From Vibrio sp. 05-20-BW147 (GTDB taxonomy: Bacteria; Pseudomonadota; Gammaproteobacteria; Enterobacterales; Vibrionaceae), in the NCBI RefSeq assembly GCF_013369385.1, contig NZ_SZTO01000007.1, positions 62,001 to 126,000 of the forward strand: a stretch of DNA of 64,000 nt. The letters are read 5' to 3'. Positions 24,108 to 33,523 of this stretch are shown one piece after another (the first letter of the stretch is position 1; every line of letters begins with the position of its first letter). The notes beneath the pieces are model-generated. The model was not told where the DNA came from. It saw only the letters and a program-made list of their open reading frames with translations, and made no database searches. A program made the translations under genes and the position numbers.

Positions 24108-27100
24108 TTATCGAGGATCAAGACCCAGCTTTTGCAGTACCAGTTTGAAGTTCTCGCGACGTTCTTTTACGTTGTGAACATCACCTGTCGAACAGGTCAA
24201 ATCCGGACAACCACGGTTAACGATACCTGAGACGTCATCGATAAATTGAGAGCCTTGCAGACCGCTGTCCACGTACTTCTTCAACTCATTGTAGTAGTTC
24301 CAATCCGCGTATTGACCACCTTCATCGTTGTAGGCTTGTACTGAGGTTACCCAGTAGAAAAGACCTGCGATCCACTTGATCTCTTTATTCTCTTCCGAGC
24401 TACAAATCAGACCTGGGTTAGAACAGAAATCCAATTCTGCATAGAGTGGGTTCTCTGGTGGTGCTTCTACCGTGACACCGTCAATCGTTTTACCAATGGT
24501 TGATGGATCAACGTGCGAGCGACCTAGGTAGTGGTTGAGCGTACCGAAGTTTTGACGACCTGTGGTTTGGATAACGCCACGACCCCACCAGCCACAGCCT
24601 TCTACGCTTTCTTGGCTGCTGCCATCCCAAATGAACTTACCGGCTTTCTGGCCAACGTAAGTCTTACATTCGTCGCGTTCCCATACTTGTTTTGACGTAT
24701 CCACGTTTTCAGGAACATCGTTACAGTGACCGTTGTTGGTCCAACGACCTGCCGCACCGTTCACCAATAAACCGCGCTCTTCCAGCACGGCATCAGGCGC
24801 TGCGAAGACAGGAGCGGGTGCGCCATACCATTTCGCATGCGTCAGAGCACTCACTTCCATCTTGGCATCGCGTGGACAAGAGTACGCATGATCCAGACCA
24901 GAGACTGGGTTGACACCGTAATCTGCGTATTTCTGACCAAGTTGACCACAGCTAGCGGTCATTGGGTAATCCGTTGGCGCGCCGTATTTCACTTCAGACC
25001 AGTTGTTTTCATCACACGCGTTGTAACGAATGGTCTCTTGCATACTTTGTGCAAGGAACGCAGCAATCGCGACTTTCGCGTATTTGATGTTGGTCGCATC
25101 ATCGACTTCGTCGTCCATCAGCCAGAACTTGTTACCCGCCACACCAATGTTGTGCATTGCGTTCAAGCCATCGAGGAAGTCGTTCCACTTGTACACCGTT
25201 GACGGAACCCACTGAGACTGTGGCGTTTCGTATAGGAAAGCTTCGTTGTTCATTACACTCTCAGCGTTGGCTAACTCTTGGTTTAGCGCTTCAATGCGAG
25301 TCAATGAACCTTTCTCTAGCTCTTCACCCACGTAGTACAGTGGCACTTTCGCCGTTTGATACAGTTCAATCTTGCTGGTGAGTGCAGGTGAGTCTTGATC
25401 AAACATCAGTGCAAACACGTTACTGTAAGCCGCTTTACGAATTTGCTGCTCACTTTGTGTATTGCCCATGAAGTAGTTCGCGGTTTGCTCTGTCGGCATG
25501 TTCGCGAGCATTGCCGGTGCTTCAACGTAATCTGTGACCTGTTTGACGAACTCGAGCGCGTGATGCCACTGCGCGCTGGTTAGCGCCGCCGTCTCGCTCG
25601 ACTTAGTAAACGCGACAAAGTCCGCTTTATTTACAGAATCCGCTTGGTAAAGCTCGAAGCTATCCAGCAAATCCGCAGATAAGATCGACGCTTCATCCCA
25701 TACCGATTGACGGCCAGAATGCGTATCGTACGCGAACTCACCAATGCTCAATGACCAACCGAATGTCGCTTGTGGGGCAAGTGTCGTGAAGATCAAGTTG
25801 TGTGCATGCGCCCAACCTTTCACGTCATCACTCAGTGCGTTGATCGCATCAATATCAATACGGCTGCCCGTGATATCAATGGCGTTCGTCAGGGCTTGTT
25901 TAACCGCAACGGTACCAAACGACGCACCTTTGTCTCGCGTGGCAAGATCCAGAACATCCGATTGAATCACGATAGATGCTGAGCCTGCGTTCTCGGCCTG
26001 CTCTAGGACAGAGACAAACGAACGTGTAAGCAGCTCTACATCTGTTAGCGCATCACTGCTGCTTGCTTCGACCGTCAGAGTATTTGGAGCTTGCGTTGAT
26101 GGGCTCGCCACAACGAATGTGTTTGGCCAGCCAGCCACTTCTAGACGCACTGGGTCCATTGGGTTACGCAATGATAGTGCAGGCGCAGTACCCGGCTCTG
26201 TACCGTCACAGTTTAGGTGCAATGACCACGAGCTATCACTGCCAGGAACAGATTGCGTCCAGTAAACCGCTGAGTAAGCAATGTTTTTGTGCACCATAAT
26301 GTCACCGCCTGTTGCGTGATCACCACGAGTCCAATCTGGGTACACGTTGAAATCGGCACACAACCCACCGGTTGGCGGAGGGGTCGGTGTTTCTACTTTT
26401 TCAACGGTGATGCTAACACGAGCGGTTGATGTGAGGTTTTGCGCATCGGTGGCCACCGCTTCAAGCGTGACATCACCCACTTGAGATGCCGTCCAATTGC
26501 ATGAGTACTGACTTTCCGTCGACGCGTTAAACTCACAAATTTGCTGGTTGTTTGCTGTTACGATAACGCGCGACAAATCATCATCAGCGTCCGTTGCGCG
26601 AACGGTGATCGCAACGGTGTTACCGTCTTCAAACTTAGAGCCATTCGCTGGCGAAATAAAGCTCACTTCCGGGCTTACAAAGCTTGGCTCATCTTGAATA
26701 GAAACCGCAATGCTGCGCTGCTCAACCACTTGGTTATCCTGGCCTAGCACCACCACTTTGAGGGTTGCGTTACCCACTTCGCTCGGCGTCCAAGCGTACG
26801 AGTACGTCGTTTGGGTTGAAGTGATACTACGTTGACCTAGCTTGCGGTCGTTTGCCCAAAACTCAAGAGTTGAAATCAAATCACCGTCAACACGCGCTTG
26901 GATTGTTGTCGCCTGATCAACAGTAAGGGTTTGACCTTGTGTTGGTGCCACAAATGTCAATTCACGCACGACAGGATCGAGCGGTGGCTCAACCTGCTTC
27001 TCTTTGACCGTAATGCTGACGGCTTGTTCTTGTGTTAGACCAGAGTTACTTTCCACCATCGCTTTAATCGTGTGTGGACCCACACCAGCTGACAGCCAAT

Positions 27101-27725
27101 TTGCTTGGAAAGGTGCTTGTGTTACGCGTGCGACTTGTGTGTTGTCGACAAAGAAAGTCACCGCTTTAACAGTGGTGTTGGTTGCGGTTACGTTTGCAAG
27201 CATGGTAACCGCTTGGCCTTCTTCAAACTCCGCGCCATTCATTGGTGAGGCGATTTTCAGAGAAAGCTCTGGCTCCCCCACTTCATCGTCAGCAATCAAG
27301 CGAATCGTATCTTGTAGCAGAGTCATATCCAGCACACCGCTCACACCCAGCGTTAGCTCAATGCGCTGACCAGCAGGTAGTTGAGATTTCACCCAGCTTC
27401 CGTTATCAAAAGCCAAAGCCAGCGTGTTTTTGAACACGTTTCCTTGCGCATTGCTACTGAAACTCATATTGGGGTAGCTGATTCCAGCCGCTGACCAAGA
27501 AGGCGAGGACATCGTTAGGTTTGAATCAAACACTATTTTGGCATCGCGTAATTCAATCGCTTTCGATCCTGTATTGGTAAGGCTCACCTTGTATGTGTTC
27601 CACCATTGGCTTTCAGAACCAACAATTGAAATTTCGCTATTTACTGCCGCCTGAGCGACAGGAAAAGCCATACTCACTGCGAGCGCAAGGACAGTAGGCA
27701 CTAACCTTAGAGCTTTATTATTCAT
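24108..27725 (-). CDS. Secreted multidomain GH19-type chitinase
   Basis: A 1205-residue secreted protein. Order, approximate: signal peptide 1-26; a CBM2-like beta domain to 145; three Ig-like modules at 152-243, 255-345 and 350-443, each starting with a F/I-x-x-P-x-x-G-x-x-F/L pattern; a CBM5/12-type chitin-binding module near 452-510 (DWTRGDHATGGD, YWTQSVPGSD); a 330-residue middle domain I cannot assign; and a GH19-like catalytic domain from about 850 (SMQETIRYNACDENNW supplies a candidate catalytic glutamate; GCGWWGRGVIQTTGRQNF is the substrate-binding stretch). It should cleave chitin outside the cell. It is monocistronic with its own terminator. The ribosome binding site at 27725 is weak, so the start is less certain. 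Confidence 0.88.
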   Translation of the reverse strand: MNNKALRLVPTVLALAVSMAFPVAQAAVNSEISIVGSESQWWNTYKVSLTNTGSKAIELRDAKIVFDSNLTMSSPSWSAAGISYPNMSFSSNAQGNVFKNTLALAFDNGSWVKSQLPAGQRIELTLGVSGVLDMTLLQDTIRLIADDEVGEPELSLKIASPMNGAEFEEGQAVTMLANVTATNTTVKAVTFFVDNTQVARVTQAPFQANWLSAGVGPHTIKAMVESNSGLTQEQAVSITVKEKQVEPPLDPVVRELTFVAPTQGQTLTVDQATTIQARVDGDLISTLEFWANDRKLGQRSITSTQTTYSYAWTPSEVGNATLKVVVLGQDNQVVEQRSIAVSIQDEPSFVSPEVSFISPANGSKFEDGNTVAITVRATDADDDLSRVIVTANNQQICEFNASTESQYSCNWTASQVGDVTLEAVATDAQNLTSTARVSITVEKVETPTPPPTGGLCADFNVYPDWTRGDHATGGDIMVHKNIAYSAVYWTQSVPGSDSSWSLHLNCDGTEPGTAPALSLRNPMDPVRLEVAGWPNTFVVASPSTQAPNTLTVEASSSDALTDVELLTRSFVSVLEQAENAGSASIVIQSDVLDLATRDKGASFGTVAVKQALTNAIDITGSRIDIDAINALSDDVKGWAHAHNLIFTTLAPQATFGWSLSIGEFAYDTHSGRQSVWDEASILSADLLDSFELYQADSVNKADFVAFTKSSETAALTSAQWHHALEFVKQVTDYVEAPAMLANMPTEQTANYFMGNTQSEQQIRKAAYSNVFALMFDQDSPALTSKIELYQTAKVPLYYVGEELEKGSLTRIEALNQELANAESVMNNEAFLYETPQSQWVPSTVYKWNDFLDGLNAMHNIGVAGNKFWLMDDEVDDATNIKYAKVAIAAFLAQSMQETIRYNACDENNWSEVKYGAPTDYPMTASCGQLGQKYADYGVNPVSGLDHAYSCPRDAKMEVSALTHAKWYGAPAPVFAAPDAVLEERGLLVNGAAGRWTNNGHCNDVPENVDTSKQVWERDECKTYVGQKAGKFIWDGSSQESVEGCGWWGRGVIQTTGRQNFGTLNHYLGRSHVDPSTIGKTIDGVTVEAPPENPLYAELDFCSNPGLICSSEENKEIKWIAGLFYWVTSVQAYNDEGGQYADWNYYNELKKYVDSGLQGSQFIDDVSGIVNRGCPDLTCSTGDVHNVKERRENFKLVLQKLGLDPR

Positions 27726-28602
27726 AATTGGGCAACTTATTTAGTGATGATAATTTACATACCCAAATAGCCTCAAGATGTTTGATTCAGAACATAGGAT
27801 GAATTTGCCATTCAATCACTAGATGGTTGAATAAATCATACTCTTTTAATATAAACAAAATCGTTCTGAACCCAGAATCTTGAAACCATTGAGATATATC
27901 CATTATATGAATCGCTCATCCATTTATTTCATTTCGCCGATGTAACAAAGTATTTCAATAAAAATTAAATACAGGTTTTATTTCTCAACAAAACGGTTTC
28001 TCACCCTAGATAATTTTAGATTAAAAATTAGATCTCAGTTCCTATACTAAGAAAGAAAAAATAACGATTCATCATCTATCCAAATAGATACGATGAAAAC
28101 AAAATAAAGACATATGGTTTTGTAGGAATATTCTCTCAAGGAAATATTTGTGTGTTTTAATAAAGATGAAATATTTAGTTACATATTGTTCAAAAACAAA
28201 CCAGAGCACAGTTAGTAGGTGAACGAAAAATCATAACCACCTCCAATGATTATTAATATTTTTAATTTATACACTGAATTGTATAAATTAATTGAGGGAA
28301 TTATTTAAAAACAGTCACAGAGACTCGCCGAAGAATCATAAAGAGAACGATTGAAAAGGCTGCGCTACAGACTTATCCGCATCAAATGATGCCTTCTAGA
28401 AACAAGGCCATACTCGCAATCTAGCAGTCGGTTTCCTGAAACGATAGTGATCGCCTCTGGAGGTGTCACTATTTCATTCTATACGCCTTGGATCGTTTTG
28501 CATTATCCCCTTGCATATAAAGGGATTTTCACCAATAATTCACCGATTGACTTTACCAATTGTTAACACTTTTCCACCATTCAATCAACGCAAGGAAGTA
28601 AG
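27726..28602. other. 877-bp AT-rich gap upstream of the chitinase and yiaW
   Basis: No open frame with a plausible start was found. It contains an exact inverted repeat at 28262-28291 (separate entry), an imperfect one at 28443-28471 starting ATAGTGATCGCCTC, and a small hairpin near 28506-28526 (CCCCTT ... AAGGG). The long gap between divergent genes and its low GC content make it a likely control region for the chitinase gene, or the site of an unrecognised small RNA. Confidence 0.4.
28262..28291. repeat. Perfect 12-bp inverted repeat with six-base spacer
   Basis: TTAATTTATACA, spacer CTGAAT, TGTATAAATTAA. It lies 311 bases before yiaW and 537 bases before the chitinase start on the other side. 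No T run follows on either strand, so an operator is more likely than a terminator. Confidence 0.7.
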
Positions 28603-28986
28603 ATGTTTCTCGATTATTTCGCATTGGGATTGCTTGTTTTCGTCGCTTTGGTCATTTTCTACGGCATCATCGTGATTCACGATATCCCTTACGAAATCGC
28701 TAAAGAACGTGAACACCCACATCAAGACGCTATTCACTACGCAGGCTGGGTAAGTTTATTCACTCTACACACCATTTGGCCTTTCCTTTGGATCTGGGCA
28801 ACTTTATGGCGCAAAGAGCGCGGTTGGGGCTTCCAAAAACTCGAAGAAGAACAGCACGACATGCACCATCGTGTTGATCAATTAATTGATGAAGTCAAAC
28901 AGCTTCGTGAGGAAGTGGATCAATTGAGAAATGCGCAACGTGCGCCTGCCACGCCCGTCGTTACCAGTGAAGAGGAGAAGCAATAA
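28603..28986 (+). CDS. yiaW: DUF3302 inner-membrane protein, YiaW type
   Basis: A 127-residue protein with two transmembrane segments (about residues 5-25 and 45-65) and a C-terminal coiled coil rich in Glu, Lys and Gln. The ...IPYEIAKEREHPHQDAIHYAGW... loop (residues 33 to 50) is the DUF3302 signature. It is always found beside a HlyD-family adaptor, as here. Its four-base stop/start overlap with the next gene shows coupling. Function unknown; probably the small membrane partner of the adaptor. AAGGAAG precedes the ATG. Confidence 0.82.
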   Translation: MFLDYFALGLLVFVALVIFYGIIVIHDIPYEIAKEREHPHQDAIHYAGWVSLFTLHTIWPFLWIWATLWRKERGWGFQKLEEEQHDMHHRVDQLIDEVKQLREEVDQLRNAQRAPATPVVTSEEEKQ

Positions 28987-30116
28987 TGGATTTACTGTTG
29001 ATCCTCACTTACACCGCATTGTGTATTGCGATTTTTAAGATTTTTAAGATCCCATTGAATAAATGGACGGTACCTACCGCGGTTTTGGGTGGCGTGGTGC
29101 TCATTGGTACACTGATTTTATTGATGAACTATAACCACCCATTCACTCAATTGGGCAACCAAGTTTACTCAACCACTCCAATCGTGTCGGGCGTTCGTGG
29201 TCGCGTGATTGAAGTGCCCGTTCAAGCAAACCAACCGCTCAAACAAGGGGATGTGCTGTTCCGTATTGATCCTATCCCATTTGAAGCAGAAGTGGCCAAG
29301 CTCGAAGCTAAAGTCAAAGAAGCCAGCCAAGGTGCACTTGGATTGGAGTCCACACTGAAGGAAGCGGAAGCGGCCGTTATCAAAGCCATCGCCGAGCGTG
29401 ATAAAGCGAAACGCGAATACGAACGTTATAAGCGTGGCTACGAGAAAGGCGCATTCACAGAGCAGCAAATGGACACCACTCGTCAAGCGTTCAAAGCTGC
29501 GCAAGCCGCTCTTGAAGTCGCACAATCGAAGCAAGAGCAAGCGCAGATTGCTTTGGATTCCGAAGTCGGTGGTGAAAACACTCAGGTCGCACAGCTATTA
29601 GCGGAATTGCGCAAAGCACAGTTTGACCTTGAGCAGACCGTTGTGCGCGCTCCGACCGACGGTTATGTCACCCAATTGGCGCTGCGCCCGGGTGTAATGT
29701 CAGTGCCATTACCACTGGCGCCTGTGATGACGTTTGTCCACAGTGAAGAGAAAATCTACACGGCGGCATTTCGTCAGAACTCACTTCAACGCCTACAACC
29801 GGGTTTTGAAGCCGAATTCATGTTCCGCGCCTTGCCAGGTAAAGTCTTTAAAGGTGAAGTGATTGAGGTGCTTCCAGCCATTGGTGAAAGCCAATTTCAA
29901 GCTCGTGGCGCACTACTCGGCACGGAAGCGCTGCGCACCAGTGGCCGCGTATTTGCGACGTTGCGAATCACCGATGATTTGAGCGAGTATCATCTGCCAA
30001 TGGGCACTGCGGTGGAAGTGGCGGTGTACTCAGACAGTTTCACCCACGTCTCCATCATGCGTAAAGTGCTTATTCGTATGAAGAGCTGGCAAAACTACCT
30101 CTATCTCGATCATTAA
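28986..30116 (+). CDS. yiaV: HlyD/EmrA-family membrane-fusion protein, YiaV type
   Basis: A 376-residue membrane-fusion protein with two N-terminal transmembrane segments (an unusual feature shared with YiaV/YibH), a biotinyl-lipoyl strand (RVIEVPVQANQPLKQGDVLF), a long Ala/Lys/Glu coiled coil (about residues 95 to 215) and the second lipoyl half (VVRAPTDGYVTQLALRPG). It starts on the yiaW stop codon (TAATGG). No transporter gene is in the operon, so its channel partner is unknown. A terminator follows. Confidence 0.85.
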   Translation: MDLLLILTYTALCIAIFKIFKIPLNKWTVPTAVLGGVVLIGTLILLMNYNHPFTQLGNQVYSTTPIVSGVRGRVIEVPVQANQPLKQGDVLFRIDPIPFEAEVAKLEAKVKEASQGALGLESTLKEAEAAVIKAIAERDKAKREYERYKRGYEKGAFTEQQMDTTRQAFKAAQAALEVAQSKQEQAQIALDSEVGGENTQVAQLLAELRKAQFDLEQTVVRAPTDGYVTQLALRPGVMSVPLPLAPVMTFVHSEEKIYTAAFRQNSLQRLQPGFEAEFMFRALPGKVFKGEVIEVLPAIGESQFQARGALLGTEALRTSGRVFATLRITDDLSEYHLPMGTAVEVAVYSDSFTHVSIMRKVLIRMKSWQNYLYLDH

Positions 30117-30132
30117 TTTTACGTTTTATTGT

Positions 30133-30161
30133 AATCAGGGGCTGACATTAAGCCCCTGATT
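30133..30161 (+). terminator. Terminator of yiaWV
   Basis: Perfect 11-bp stem, AATCAGGGGCT and AGCCCCTGATT, with a seven-base loop, 16 bases after the yiaV stop, then GCTTTCT. Confidence 0.85.
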
Positions 30162-30211
30162 GCTTTCTAGACATCCAGACAGATAGCATTCCCACTTGAG
30201 GGTTTCTTCTG

Positions 30212-30217
30212 TATAAT
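30212..30217 (+). promoter_or_regulatory. Candidate -10 element of the ECF transporter operon
   Basis: A consensus TATAAT followed by a GC-rich discriminator (GCGCGCC), a pattern usual in stringently controlled promoters. The -35 region is weak (about TTCCCA at 30189-30194). Transcription would begin near 30224. Confidence 0.6.
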
Positions 30218-30219
30218 GC

Positions 30220-30316
30220 GCGCCTTATTTTTCCACTTGCTGAAAAAATAATCCAAGGCGCAACATCGTGCCACTTCTTGGTTAAAGCCTTGAAGGAAAT
30301 AACGAAAACAGCAAGT
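30220..30316 (+). promoter_or_regulatory. Structured leader of the ECF transporter operon (possible riboswitch)
   Basis: Three elements are visible. First, a 42-base hairpin: GCGCCTT (30220-30226) with AAGGCGC (30255-30261), enclosing TTTTT/AAAAA pairs and the loop CACTTGCT. Second, CTTC-TTGG (30274-30281) with CC-TTGAAG (30288-30295). Third, AGCAAGT at 30310-30316, the exact complement of the ACTTGCT in the first loop (30235-30241), which would form a pseudoknot. The segment ends 24 bases before the ribosome binding site GAGG. I recognise no known riboswitch class. If transcription starts near 30224 the outermost pairs of the first stem would be missing. Confidence 0.4.
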
Positions 30317-30349
30317 TACGTTCTTTAGACAATTGAACTGAGGTTATCT

Positions 30350-30898
30350 ATGAATCTTTCCGCTAAAACCGTTGTGGTGATTGCCATCGGTGCTGCTCTT
30401 TATGGTATTGGTGGGTTACCCATGTTTGGTATCCCCGTGTTTGCAAACACCACCCTCAAACCAGCCATGGCGGTTCTTGCCCTATTTTCGGTTCTGTTTG
30501 GTCCTTTAGTCGGTTTCTTGGTGGGCTTTATTGGCCACTGGGTCACGGATCTTTTTGCCGGCTGGGGCGTTTGGCTAACCTGGGTTCTTGGTTCGGGCAT
30601 TGTCGGCCTTATCATTGGTCTATTCCCTTCTCTTACTCGTCATCGCTTAGAGAAAGGCGAATTCAATCTCAAAGATTTCTCTCTCTTTGTTGTGCTCGCT
30701 CTGCTTGGCAACGTATTTGGTTACGGCTGTTCCGCGTTTCTCGACACCATTTTGTATGCAGAACCGTTCACTAAAGTGTTCACGCAGCTCACCATCATTG
30801 CTTCTGGTAACACCGTATTAATCGCTATCGTTGGCTACTTCATTTTGAAATCGGTAGCGAAACGCAATAAACAAAGCCGCAACCTAACAGAGGCTTAA
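30350..30898 (+). CDS. ECF transporter substrate-binding (S) component, UPF0397 family
   Basis: A 182-residue membrane protein with about five to six spans, first gene of a complete energy-coupling factor transporter. Early conserved pieces are [22 protein letters not shown] and [16 protein letters not shown], the pattern of UPF0397 proteins. ECF S components bind vitamins or their precursors, metals or amino acid precursors; the ligand for this one is not established. TGAGG is six bases before the ATG. It sits seven bases before the ATPase gene. Confidence 0.82.
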   Translation: MNLSAKTVVVIAIGAALYGIGGLPMFGIPVFANTTLKPAMAVLALFSVLFGPLVGFLVGFIGHWVTDLFAGWGVWLTWVLGSGIVGLIIGLFPSLTRHRLEKGEFNLKDFSLFVVLALLGNVFGYGCSAFLDTILYAEPFTKVFTQLTIIASGNTVLIAIVGYFILKSVAKRNKQSRNLTEA

Positions 30899-30904
30899 TG
30901 TCGA

Positions 30905-32629
30905 ATGACAATCGAATTTTCTAACTTCTCTTTTAGATATGAGTCGCTGGACAAACCGACGCTAAGAAATATCAATCTAAGGATAGAGAAAGGAGAGAAA
31001 ATCGTCATTATTGGTCCAAGTGGTAGTGGTAAATCTACCCTTGGCCAGTGTTTAAATGGGCTTATCCCCCACGCAATCAAAGGTGAAGTGTCCGGCTCTT
31101 TGACCATCAACGGTCAAGAAACGGCGACGTTCGCCATGCACCAATTCACCGAACAGGTGGGGACAGTGCTGCAAGACACCGACAGCCAATTTGTCGGTTT
31201 AAGCATCGGTGAAGACATCGCGTTTGCACTTGAAAACCAGCTCACCGCCAATATTGAGATGTACTCGCTGGTGAAAGCCACCGCGAAGATGGTGGACCTT
31301 GAGCAAATGTTGCAACGCTCGCCACACGATCTCTCGGGCGGACAGAAACAACGTGTTTCACTGGCAGGCATTCTCGTGGATGATGTCGATATTCTGCTGT
31401 TTGATGAACCTTTGGCAGCGCTCGATCCAAAAACCGGCAAACGCACCATTGAAATCATTGATGAGCTCCATCGCAAGACAGGCAAAACCGTGGTCATCAT
31501 CGAGCACCGTCTCGAGGATGTGCTGCATCGTCACGTCGACCGCATCATTCTGATGGAAGGTGGTGAGATCATTGCTGATGCCACGCCAGACGAGCTGCTT
31601 GCTTCGCCATTATTGGCACAATATGGTATTCGCGAACCGCTTTACTTAACGGCGCTAAAATCCGCTGGTTGCCATCTTGCGCTAGACGATCACCCCTCAA
31701 GCTTAAGCGAGTTACCCTTGGCCAATTATCAGCACGCAATGGCAGATTGGTTTCACCAAGCGAACACGACAAACAACCACATTCGTTCAGAGACTTTGCT
31801 TGACGTGCGCAACTTAACCTACTCCTACGATGGTGAGAAAAACGCATTAGAAGGAGTAAGTTTTAATGTGCAACGCGGTGAATTTGTCTCGATATTGGGC
31901 AAAAATGGTTCCGGTAAATCGACCATCACCAAGCTGATCATGGGTGTCATTGAACCCGATGACGGCGCGATGTACTTAAACGGCCAAGATCTTAGCGAGC
32001 TGACCATTTTCGAGCGCAGTCAAAAAGTGGGTGTGGTGATGCAAAACCCTAACCACATGATTTCGCACCATATGATTTTTGACGAAGTCGCATTTGGCCT
32101 GCGCAATCGAGGTTGGGACGAGCAGCACGTCAACGACAAGGTGCTTGAAGTACTCGAATTGTGTGGTCTCAGCAAATATCGTCATTGGCCAATTGAAGCA
32201 CTCAGCTACGGCCAGAAGAAACGCGTCACTATCGCTTCGATTCTCGCCTTAGAGCCTGAACTGTTGATCCTCGACGAGCCCACCGCAGGTCAGGATTACC
32301 GCAACTACACCTCAATGCTGAGTTTCATTGAAAAACTCAATCGAGAGCTAGGCATCACCGTCGTGATCATTTCTCATGACATGCACTTGGTACTGGAATA
32401 CACCACACGCTCAATCGTGATTGCAGATAGCCAGCTTGTGGCGGATGCGCCGATGACGGATGTTTTCAGTAACCCTGCATTGCTAGACCGAGCAAACCTA
32501 ACCACCACCAGCCTGTATGAGCTTGCGACGCGCTTAAACATTGCTGAAACCAACGCCTTTATGCAGCATTTTATTGATGTAGAAAAAGCTTCTCGCTTAG
32601 AGAAAACCGTTGAGAGAAATGTGGCATGA
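30905..32629 (+). CDS. ECF transporter ATPase with two ABC domains
   Basis: A 574-residue fusion of two ABC ATPase domains, replacing the usual EcfA1/EcfA2 pair. Domain 1: Walker A GPSGSGKSTL (about residue 37), signature LSGGQKQRVSLAGIL, Walker B DILLFDEPLAALDP, H-loop VVIIEHR. Domain 2: Walker A GKNGSGKSTI (about residue 332), signature-like LSYGQKKRVTIASIL (YGQ in place of SGGQ), Walker B LLILDEPTAGQDYR, H-loop IISHDM. It energises uptake by the S and T components. Second gene of the operon. Confidence 0.92.
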   Translation: MTIEFSNFSFRYESLDKPTLRNINLRIEKGEKIVIIGPSGSGKSTLGQCLNGLIPHAIKGEVSGSLTINGQETATFAMHQFTEQVGTVLQDTDSQFVGLSIGEDIAFALENQLTANIEMYSLVKATAKMVDLEQMLQRSPHDLSGGQKQRVSLAGILVDDVDILLFDEPLAALDPKTGKRTIEIIDELHRKTGKTVVIIEHRLEDVLHRHVDRIILMEGGEIIADATPDELLASPLLAQYGIREPLYLTALKSAGCHLALDDHPSSLSELPLANYQHAMADWFHQANTTNNHIRSETLLDVRNLTYSYDGEKNALEGVSFNVQRGEFVSILGKNGSGKSTITKLIMGVIEPDDGAMYLNGQDLSELTIFERSQKVGVVMQNPNHMISHHMIFDEVAFGLRNRGWDEQHVNDKVLEVLELCGLSKYRHWPIEALSYGQKKRVTIASILALEPELLILDEPTAGQDYRNYTSMLSFIEKLNRELGITVVIISHDMHLVLEYTTRSIVIADSQLVADAPMTDVFSNPALLDRANLTTTSLYELATRLNIAETNAFMQHFIDVEKASRLEKTVERNVA

Positions 32630-33465
32630 AAGACAACAAAATGAAGTTTGGTATCAATTACATCGATACCCAATCTCCGCTGCATAAGCTTAACGGCATC
32701 ACCAAGTTTTTGCTGTTCATCGCTTGGGTGACGGTCGTCTTAACCACGTTCGACCTGCGCTTGATCAGCGTGTTGATCATCGTTGGCCTTGGGCTACTCA
32801 AAATGACCAAGGTGCCTTTTCATGTTTACAAGCCATTGCTACTCGGCACCGCCAGCGTATTGTTGATCAATGCCTTGTTTATGTTTGCCCTCGCACCACA
32901 GCAAGGCAGTGAGTTCATGGGCTCGACGACAGTCTTATTGCCATTGCCCGGTCAATACTCTTTGACTCAGGAAACCTTGTTCTATCTACTGACGGTCACG
33001 CTCAAGTATTTCAGCATGTTCCCGATTGCGTTGGTGTTTGTTTTCACAACCCATCCAACCGAGTTTGCCGCCAGTTTGAACCGTTTAGGCGTGCCGTACA
33101 AAATTGCTTATGCAGTAAGCTTAACACTGCGTTATTTGCCGGAAGTGAAAAAAGATTTTGTCAATATCATGCATGCACAACAAGCAAGAGGGGTCGAACT
33201 GAGTAAAAAAGCGCCCCTGTTCACGCGCATGAAAAACGTCGCGAAAATTCTTGGTCCACTGATTTTTTCAAGTCTCGATCGTGCCGATCAAATCTCCAAT
33301 GCGATGACGCTGCGTGGTTTTGGCCGTCACAACCAACGCACTTGGTACAGCTTAAAGCCGCTGAGTCGCTCCGATAAGCTGTGTATGATGGGCATTGCGC
33401 TTATCGTGACACTGGCCATTGCCAAACGTGTCATCGAGCCTCAGCTCTTCTGGTACCCATTCTGA
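32626..33465 (+). CDS. ECF transporter transmembrane (T) component
   Basis: A 279-residue EcfT protein with about five membrane spans and the coupling-helix motifs: AQQARGVEL (after about residue 182) and AMTLRGFGRHNQRTW (about residue 226), both with the Ala-Arg-Gly type triplet that docks on the ATPase. Its start overlaps the ATPase stop (ATGA). The three genes form one complete transporter; a terminator follows. Confidence 0.9.
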   Translation: MKDNKMKFGINYIDTQSPLHKLNGITKFLLFIAWVTVVLTTFDLRLISVLIIVGLGLLKMTKVPFHVYKPLLLGTASVLLINALFMFALAPQQGSEFMGSTTVLLPLPGQYSLTQETLFYLLTVTLKYFSMFPIALVFVFTTHPTEFAASLNRLGVPYKIAYAVSLTLRYLPEVKKDFVNIMHAQQARGVELSKKAPLFTRMKNVAKILGPLIFSSLDRADQISNAMTLRGFGRHNQRTWYSLKPLSRSDKLCMMGIALIVTLAIAKRVIEPQLFWYPF

Positions 33466-33470
33466 TGATC

Positions 33471-33504
33471 ACAAAGGGATGCACACTGCATCCCTTTGTT
33501 TTTG
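33471..33504 (+). terminator. Terminator of the ECF operon
   Basis: Perfect 13-bp stem, ACAAAGGGATGCA and TGCATCCCTTTGT, loop CAC, followed by a T run. Confidence 0.92.
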
Positions 33505-33523
33505 CCCCAATAGAACAAGCCTG

